Assembly: GCA_005789975.1 (NCBI GenBank)
Contig: SXWC01000112.1
Span: 1 to 11,444, forward strand
Length of the DNA: 11,444 nt
Direction of reading: 5' to 3'
Source of the DNA: Planctomycetaceae bacterium
GTDB taxonomy: Bacteria; Planctomycetota; Planctomycetia; Pirellulales; UBA1268
Position 1 is the first letter of the stretch, and the number at the start of each line of letters is the position of its first letter. This document shows, one piece after another, positions 6,285 through 11,444 of the stretch. Below the pieces are notes generated by a model, which had not been told where the DNA came from, did not search any database, and saw nothing but the letters and a program-made list of their open reading frames with translations. A program made the position numbers and the translations under genes.

Positions 6285-9071
6285 TTGGCAGACGAACAGA
6301 ACCCCGCGGCAGATGGCGAGAAACAGCCCGACGACCTTCCCGCAGCGGATGGATTGCGAGACATCTCCGGGGGGCGGCTCGTCGAGTTGCCCATCGAGCA
6401 GGAGCTGAAGGACAGCTACCTGACCTACGCGATGAGCGTGATCGTGGCTCGGGCCCTGCCCGACGTCCGCGACGGCCTCAAGCCTTCGCAACGCCGCATC
6501 CTCGTCGCGATGAACGATCTCAACCTCTCGCCCGGCGCGTCCCGGGTGAAGTGCGCGAAGATCTCCGGCGATACCAGCGGCAACTACCACCCGCACGGCG
6601 AGAGCGTGATCTACCCGACCCTCGTCCGCATGGCCCAGGAATGGAACATGCGGCACGTGCTGGTCGACAAGCAGGGCAACTTCGGGTCGATCGCCGGCCT
6701 GCCCGCCGCCGCGATGCGATACACGGAGGCCCGGCTCTCGCCGATCGCGGCGCTGATGCTCGCCGATCTCGATCTCGACACGGTCGACTACGTGCCGTCG
6801 TATGACGAGCGCAACACCGAGCCGGTGGTGCTGCCGAGCCGGTTTCCCAATCTGCTCGTCAACGGTGACGGCGGCATCGCCGTCGGCATGTCCACGAGCA
6901 TTCCGCAGCACAACATCGGGGAGGTCTGCCGGGCGCTGGTCGCCTTGATCGACAACCCGTCGACGTCGATGGCCGAACTGCTCGACATCGTGCCGGGGCC
7001 CGACTTCCCGACGGGCGGCATCGTGATGGGCCGTGAGGCCCTGATGCGGGGCTATCTCACCGGCCGCAGCACGATCACGCTCCGTGCCCGGGCCCACGTC
7101 GAGGACTTCGGCAAGAACCGCAGCCGGATCGTCGTCACCGAGATCCCCTACCAGCAGACTCGCGACGCGATCGAGGAGAAGATCGCGGAACTCGTCAACG
7201 ACGACCGCATCAAGGGCATCTCGGCGATCCGCAACGAGAGTGACCTCAAGGAGCCGGTCCGCCTGATCCTCGAGCTCAAGCGGGACGCCGACCCCGACGT
7301 CGTGCTCAACCAGCTCTATCAGTTTTCACCGCTGCAGACGACGTTTTCGCTGATCTTCCTCGCGCTGGTCGATGGCAAGCCGCGGATTCTCTCGTTCAAG
7401 AACATGCTGGAGGAGTTTCTCCGGCACCGCCTGGCGGTGATCCGTCGGCGGACGCAGCACATGCTCGCGAAGGCCCGCAGTCGCAAGCACACGCTCGAGG
7501 GCCTGCTCGTCGCGCTGGCCAACATCGACGAGGTGATCGAGATCATCCGGAGTTCCAAGTCGCAGGCGGAGGCCAAGGAACGGCTCTGTCAGCTCCAGGC
7601 ACCGGCGGCGCTCCTCCAGCGGGCGCTCGGCGACGACGGCTTCGCCGTGCTCCAGGAGGAGCGGGGCGCGAGCGACACCTACGGGCTCTCGCCCGTGCAG
7701 GCCGACGCGATCCTGCGGGTCACGCTCGGGCAACTCGTCAATCTCGAGCAGGAGAAGCTCGGCGGAGAACATCGCGAACTGCTGGCGAAGATCGGCGACT
7801 ATCGCCGGCTCCTCTCCAGTGAGGCCAACATCAAGGCGCTCATCCGTCAGGAACTGCTCGACATCGAGACGAAGCACGGCGATGAGCGGCGGACCGAGAT
7901 CAGCGGCGAGGCGGGCGACATCCGCGACATGGCTGAACTGATCACCGAGGCCACGATGGTGGTCACCATCAGCCGTTCCGGCTACGTGAAGCGGACTCCG
8001 GCGGACGTCTACCGGGCGCAGCGGCGGGGCGGCAAGGGTCTGACCGGCGCCCGCTCCGACGAAGAGGATCCGATCGAGCATCTGTTCGTGGCCAGCACGC
8101 ACGACTGGCTGCTCTTCTTCACGACGCTCGGCAAGGTCTTTTCGATGCGGGTGTTCGAGCTGCCGGAACTCGCCCGGGATGCGAAGGGGCGGGCCCTCGT
8201 CAATCTCCTGGAGTTCGAGGCCGGCGAGAAGGTCGCCGACTGCCGCGCCGTGGGCGGGTTCGAGGATCCGAACCAGTTCCTGATGCTCGCGACCCGTGGC
8301 GGGATCGTGAAGAAGACGGCGCTCGAGCAATACCGCCGCCGCCGCACCAAGGGCCTGATCGCCGTGAAGCTCCGCGACGGGGACGAACTGATCGACGCGG
8401 TGATCACGAGGCCGGGTGACGAGCTCGTGCTGGCAACGGCCAAGGGAATGGCGATCAGGTTTCCCGAATCGGACGCCCGGCCGATGGGCCGCGACACCAG
8501 CGGCGTGCGCGGCATCAAGCTCGGGGCGGGCGACCACCTGGTGGGAATGGTCGTGGCCGATCCCGCCGCCACGCTGCTGACCGTCTGTGAAAACGGCTAT
8601 GGGAAGCGGACGCCGTTCGGCACCGGCACTCCCGTGTCGGGGCCCGCTCCCGACGGTGAGGCCGTGACCGACGACGCCTCGGCCGAGGAGGCGCCGGAGT
8701 CCGAGGGCGGTGCGGACGAGGCGGACGGCGAGGGAGACGGCGGATCGAGCGGCATGCGGTATCGCACGCAGCGCCGCGGCGGCAAGGGGATTCGGGACAT
8801 CAAGGCCACCTCCCGCAACGGACGGGTGGTGTCGATCGTGTCGGTGGGCGACGACGATCAGGTGCTGATGATGACCGCCCGTGGAAAGATTCAGCGGGTG
8901 AACGTCCGCGAGATCAGGCCGATGGGTCGCAACACGCAGGGCGTGCGGATCATGCGGGTGGACGACGGCGACACGCTCGCCGCCGTCGTGCCCGTTCCAC
9001 CCAGCGAGCAGGAGGAAGCCGACGCCCCGATCGGCTCGGATACGCCCGATGCACCCGGCGAGACGAACTGA
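6285..9071 (+). CDS. gyrA: DNA gyrase subunit A
   Basis: 928 residues, TTG start. GyrA is the DNA-cleaving and rejoining subunit of gyrase (A2B2), which introduces negative supercoils using ATP hydrolysis by GyrB. The winged-helix/tower part is clear: [20 protein letters not shown], then [17 protein letters not shown] at 102-107, and the catalytic Tyr146 in AAMRYTE. The C-terminal DNA-wrapping propeller carries the GyrA box QRRGGKG at 579-585, which distinguishes gyrase from topoisomerase IV ParC, and a second copy at 829-835. Oddities: Pro111 occupies the E. coli Asp87 position, AGLP replaces DGDS before the catalytic tyrosine, and an acidic 47-residue insertion (779-825) interrupts a late propeller blade. 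The protein also ends in an acidic tail. gyrB is not adjacent. ugd follows after 63 bases. Confidence 0.97.
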   Translation: MADEQNPAADGEKQPDDLPAADGLRDISGGRLVELPIEQELKDSYLTYAMSVIVARALPDVRDGLKPSQRRILVAMNDLNLSPGASRVKCAKISGDTSGNYHPHGESVIYPTLVRMAQEWNMRHVLVDKQGNFGSIAGLPAAAMRYTEARLSPIAALMLADLDLDTVDYVPSYDERNTEPVVLPSRFPNLLVNGDGGIAVGMSTSIPQHNIGEVCRALVALIDNPSTSMAELLDIVPGPDFPTGGIVMGREALMRGYLTGRSTITLRARAHVEDFGKNRSRIVVTEIPYQQTRDAIEEKIAELVNDDRIKGISAIRNESDLKEPVRLILELKRDADPDVVLNQLYQFSPLQTTFSLIFLALVDGKPRILSFKNMLEEFLRHRLAVIRRRTQHMLAKARSRKHTLEGLLVALANIDEVIEIIRSSKSQAEAKERLCQLQAPAALLQRALGDDGFAVLQEERGASDTYGLSPVQADAILRVTLGQLVNLEQEKLGGEHRELLAKIGDYRRLLSSEANIKALIRQELLDIETKHGDERRTEISGEAGDIRDMAELITEATMVVTISRSGYVKRTPADVYRAQRRGGKGLTGARSDEEDPIEHLFVASTHDWLLFFTTLGKVFSMRVFELPELARDAKGRALVNLLEFEAGEKVADCRAVGGFEDPNQFLMLATRGGIVKKTALEQYRRRRTKGLIAVKLRDGDELIDAVITRPGDELVLATAKGMAIRFPESDARPMGRDTSGVRGIKLGAGDHLVGMVVADPAATLLTVCENGYGKRTPFGTGTPVSGPAPDGEAVTDDASAEEAPESEGGADEADGEGDGGSSGMRYRTQRRGGKGIRDIKATSRNGRVVSIVSVGDDDQVLMMTARGKIQRVNVREIRPMGRNTQGVRIMRVDDGDTLAAVVPVPPSEQEEADAPIGSDTPDAPGETN

Positions 9072-9134
9072 ACGGACGAGCCCGTCGAGTGATCTTCTGG
9101 GATGGTTCCATCACGCTCATAAAGAGGGCAGGAC

Positions 9135-10442
9135 ATGCGGATCGCCGTCGTCGGGACAGGCTATGTGGGGCTGGTGACGGGAACGTGCTTCGCCGACAGC
9201 GGCAGTTCCGTGACCTGCCTCGACATTGACGCCGCCAAGATCGCCCGGCTCAATCGCGGCGAACTGCCGATCTACGAGCCGGGCCTCGAGGAACTCGTCG
9301 ACCGGAACGTCCGCGCCGGCCGGCTGCGGTTCACGACCGACACCGCCGAGGCCATCCGCGATGCGGGGGTTGTGTTTCTCGCGGTGGGCACGCCCCCTGC
9401 GGCCGACGGATCGGCCGATCTGTCGGCCCTCTGGCGGGTCGTGGAGTCGATCGCCCCGCACCTCGCCCCGGCCGCCGTCGTGGTCACGAAGAGCACGGTC
9501 CCGGTCGGCACGTGCGCCGGCATCGAGCAGCGGCTGAAGGCCGCGATCGGCCGTGAGTGCCATGTCGCCAGCAACCCCGAGTTTCTCAAGGAGGGGGCGG
9601 CGATCGAGGACTTCCAGAAGCCCGACCGCGTCGTTGTCGGGGTGCGTTCGGCGGACGTCGGCGAGATCCTGCGGTCGCTCTACAGGCCGTTCCTGCGGAC
9701 GGAGAACCCGTTTCTGGTGATGTCGCCGGAGAGTTCGGAGATGACCAAGTACGTCGCCAACGCGCTGCTGGCGACGAAGATCAGTTTCATCAACGAGGTC
9801 GCGAACCTCTGCGAACGGATGGAGGCAGACATCGACGACGTGCGTCGTGGCATCGGGCACGACAGCCGGATCGGCTTCGCCTTTCTGTTTCCGGGCGCCG
9901 GCTACGGCGGGAGCTGCTTCCCCAAGGACGTGCAGGCGCTCGCCGCCATGGCGCGGAGCAGGGGAGTGAACCCGCGGATTCTCACGGCGGTGCACGAGAC
10001 CAATCTCGCGCAGAAGCGGGTGCTCGGGGAGAAGATCGTCGCCCACTTCGCCGGCGATTTGAAGGGCAGGCACGTGGCCGTCTGGGGGCTGGCCTTCAAG
10101 CCGCGGACGGACGATGTCCGTGACGCTCCGGCGATCGACCTGATCGAACGACTGCTCGCCGGCGGAGCCAGTGTGAGCGTGTACGACCCCGAGGCCATGG
10201 ACAACGTCCGCGCACTCTATGGCGACCGTCTGACGTATGCCTCCGGCGGCATCGAGGCGGTCGACGGCGCCGACTGCCTGGCGATCGTCACCGAGTGGGG
10301 CGACTTCCGCCGGCCCGACTTCGATGCCATGGCCGCCAGGATGAAGGCACGGGTGATCTTCGACGGCCGCAATCTCTACGCCCCGGGCGAGATGCATGCC
10401 CGGGGATTCGTCTATCACTCGATCGGAAAAGCGCCGGTCTGA
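9135..10442 (+). CDS. ugd: UDP-glucose 6-dehydrogenase
   Basis: 435 residues, close to the usual length of bacterial UDP-glucose dehydrogenases. It oxidises UDP-glucose twice with NAD+ to UDP-glucuronate, a precursor of capsule, exopolysaccharide and glycolipid sugars, in the cytoplasm. The N-terminal Rossmann domain has GTGYVG at 7-12 and Asp30 at the end of the second strand for NAD binding. AVGTPP (83-88) and TKSTVPVGT (118-126) follow, then NPEFLKEG with Glu149 and Lys152, and Lys205 in [11 protein letters not shown]. The catalytic Cys261 lies in [10 protein letters not shown] (256-265). The C-terminal UDP-binding domain includes [21 protein letters not shown] is placed six bases before the ATG. 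GDP-mannose dehydrogenase is the main alternative in this superfamily, but the overall motif set fits Ugd better. It may be read through from gyrA. Confidence 0.93.
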   Translation: MRIAVVGTGYVGLVTGTCFADSGSSVTCLDIDAAKIARLNRGELPIYEPGLEELVDRNVRAGRLRFTTDTAEAIRDAGVVFLAVGTPPAADGSADLSALWRVVESIAPHLAPAAVVVTKSTVPVGTCAGIEQRLKAAIGRECHVASNPEFLKEGAAIEDFQKPDRVVVGVRSADVGEILRSLYRPFLRTENPFLVMSPESSEMTKYVANALLATKISFINEVANLCERMEADIDDVRRGIGHDSRIGFAFLFPGAGYGGSCFPKDVQALAAMARSRGVNPRILTAVHETNLAQKRVLGEKIVAHFAGDLKGRHVAVWGLAFKPRTDDVRDAPAIDLIERLLAGGASVSVYDPEAMDNVRALYGDRLTYASGGIEAVDGADCLAIVTEWGDFRRPDFDAMAARMKARVIFDGRNLYAPGEMHARGFVYHSIGKAPV

Positions 10443-10484
10443 GGAATCACGGGCCGCCGGACGGGGAATGCCCCGGGATTCTTC
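10441..10484 (+). terminator. Terminator-like hairpin after ugd
   Basis: GAGGAATC (10441-10448) pairs with GATTCTTC (10477-10484) over eight positions with one G-U wobble. Inside it CGGGG (10462-10466) and CCCCG (10471-10475) form a five-pair hairpin with an AATG loop. The structure begins within the ugd stop codon. Only a short T-rich run (CTTCGTTC) follows, so termination strength is uncertain. Confidence 0.42.
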
Positions 10485-10539
10485 GTTCATCGGCGTGGAA
10501 GATCTCTGCCACGGTCCGGTCGCGGCCGGCAGGGGGCGT

Positions 10540-10568
10540 TTGACAGTCCCTGTGCAGTCGGATTCAAT
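10540..10568 (+). promoter_or_regulatory. Promoter of the pyrophosphatase gene (TTGACA-N17-TTCAAT)
   Basis: A perfect -35 TTGACA (10540-10545) is followed by the ideal 17-base spacer and TTCAAT (10563-10568, four of six). Transcription would begin near 10575, about 80 bases before the GTG start. This is the best consensus promoter seen in the window. Confidence 0.58.
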
Positions 10569-10656
10569 CGACGACCTTGAGTGGGGTTCGCGGCGGCCGA
10601 TGTCGCCCGCCAGTCTCTGGGAACTTTTTCTCTCTCCTCGTGGAGTGCCTGGGAAC

Positions 10657-11444
10657 GTGAAACAAGCCATTGGTCTTCCGGCCGCGATTGCCGCCTTCCT
10701 GATTTCGCTGTGCTCATCCACCGTGGCACGGGCCGCGTCCGAGGCGACGGCCGGCGACGAACGCGCATGGTTCTTCGGGGCCTACGGCTTTTGGTGGCTG
10801 CTCGGCGTGGCCGGATCAGTGCTCGCGCTCTACCAGGCGTGGCAGTTCTTCAAGGAGATGGAGGCCAAGCCCGCCGGCACACCGCGGATGGTCGAGATCG
10901 CGGGCTACGTCCGCACCGGCGCCGACGCCTACCTGAAGCAGCAGTACAAGGTCGTGGCGATGTTCTTCGTGGCCATCTTCCTGCTGCTCGCCGTGATGGC
11001 GTATGTGCTCAAGGTGCAGAGTGCCTGGGTGCCGTTCGCCTTCGTTTCAGGCGGCCTCTTCTCAGGTCTGGCCGGTTGGTTCGGCATGAAGACGGCGACG
11101 CTCGCGAGCAACCGCACCGCCGCCGGGGCCGAACGATCGCTCAACGAAGGTCTCCAGATCGCCTTCCGTTCCGGTGCGGTCATGGGGCTCACCGTGGTCG
11201 GCCTCGGGCTGCTCGACATCATGCTCTGGTTCTTCATTCTCTACTGGCTCGTGCCCGGCCTCGGCTTCACTCCGCTCTCGCTCGAAGAGATCACCGTCAC
11301 GATGCTCTGCTTCGGCATGGGAGCCAGTTCGCAGGCGCTGTTCGCCCGCGTGGGCGGCGGCATCTTCACGAAGGCAGCCGACGTGGGGGCTGATCTCGTG
11401 GGCAAGGTCGAGCACGGCATCCCCAAGGATGACGCGCGGAATCC
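10657..11444 (+). CDS. hppA: Membrane-bound ion-translocating pyrophosphatase, N-terminal part (truncated by window edge)
   Basis: 262 codons are visible and the frame runs off the right edge without a stop; the family is usually 650-800 residues. M-PPases couple hydrolysis of pyrophosphate to pumping of H+ or Na+ across the membrane. Conserved features are ADAYLKQQYK, GMKTATLASNRTA, FRSGAVMGL, GMGASSQALFARVGGGIFTKAADVGADLVGKVE (Lys239 to Glu252 form the pyrophosphate/Mg-binding region, with Asp242 and Asp246) and the start of the DDxRNPA segment at Asp258-Asp259. Residues that decide H+ versus Na+ and K+ dependence lie beyond the edge. The GTG start has GGAG (10642-10645) upstream; an in-frame GTG at 10645 is an alternative. 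Residues 1-26 resemble a signal peptide ending in ARA (24-26), ahead of the first usual membrane helix (about 42-59). Confidence 0.93.
   Translation, partial: MKQAIGLPAAIAAFLISLCSSTVARAASEATAGDERAWFFGAYGFWWLLGVAGSVLALYQAWQFFKEMEAKPAGTPRMVEIAGYVRTGADAYLKQQYKVVAMFFVAIFLLLAVMAYVLKVQSAWVPFAFVSGGLFSGLAGWFGMKTATLASNRTAAGAERSLNEGLQIAFRSGAVMGLTVVGLGLLDIMLWFFILYWLVPGLGFTPLSLEEITVTMLCFGMGASSQALFARVGGGIFTKAADVGADLVGKVEHGIPKDDARN

Noticed and set aside
6064..6408. Possible small gene in the gyrA leader, out of frame into gyrA
   Set aside because: No Shine-Dalgarno, overlaps gyrA by over 100 bases, starts inside the candidate -35 box, and the protein has no recognisable features.
7326..8537. Minus-strand 403-codon open frame inside gyrA
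   Set aside because: Antisense shadow of gyrA with low-complexity Arg/Leu/Asp/Glu/His composition and no family resemblance.
9117..10721. Minus-strand 534-codon open frame across ugd
   Set aside because: Antisense shadow of a clear UDP-glucose dehydrogenase; no domain recognised.
10581..11393. Plus-strand 270-codon open frame over the pyrophosphatase
   Set aside because: It is one frame off the true coding frame, Arg-rich and without family resemblance; the frame from 10657 gives the pyrophosphatase motifs.

Overview
The window is high-G+C bacterial chromosome carrying seven protein-coding genes, the last one cut by the right edge. The gene content and the form of the gyrase A subunit (a Pro-containing quinolone-determining region, an Ala-Gly-Leu-Pro stretch before the catalytic tyrosine, an acidic C-terminal insertion), with a MEKHLA-domain protein and a membrane pyrophosphatase, suggest a planctomycete, perhaps of the Pirellulales. 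This is a judgement from remembered family features, not a database result.

Layout. 1-234: non-coding, with two perfect stem-loops, probably the end of an upstream transcription unit, and a weak promoter. 235-1315 (+): a small MEKHLA/PAS-like protein followed by an exported Cys-type glutathione peroxidase, possibly cotranscribed. 1361-5911 (-): a compact three-gene operon, read right to left, of two tandem paralogous GT-C (PMT/ArnT-like) membrane glycosyltransferases and a GT2 polyprenyl-phosphate glycosyltransferase of the GtrB/DPM1 type. 5912-6284: a divergent regulatory region with back-to-back promoter candidates and a strongly structured gyrA leader. 6285-9071 (+): gyrA. 9135-10442 (+): ugd (UDP-glucose 6-dehydrogenase), followed by a terminator-like hairpin. 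10657-11444 (+): the N-terminal third of a membrane-bound ion-pumping pyrophosphatase (hppA) behind a good -35/-10 promoter.

How the genes work together. The GT operon is self-consistent. The GT2 enzyme should load a sugar onto a polyprenyl phosphate, and the two GT-C enzymes should use such lipid-linked sugars outside the membrane. Ugd supplies UDP-glucuronate for polysaccharide or glycolipid synthesis, but it lies across gyrA and a direct link is not shown. GyrA and HppA are housekeeping. Most start codons are backed by good Shine-Dalgarno sequences, including GTG (MEKHLA gene, hppA) and TTG (gyrA) starts.

I found no mobile element, CRISPR array, tRNA or rRNA. The main lead is the gyrA leader, where three consecutive stem-loops (one of 17 base pairs with a single bulge) sit between the candidate promoter and the Shine-Dalgarno sequence. 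Secondary leads are the GyrA insertion and quinolone-region substitutions, the tandem GT-C pair, and the signal-peptide-like N-terminus of the pyrophosphatase.
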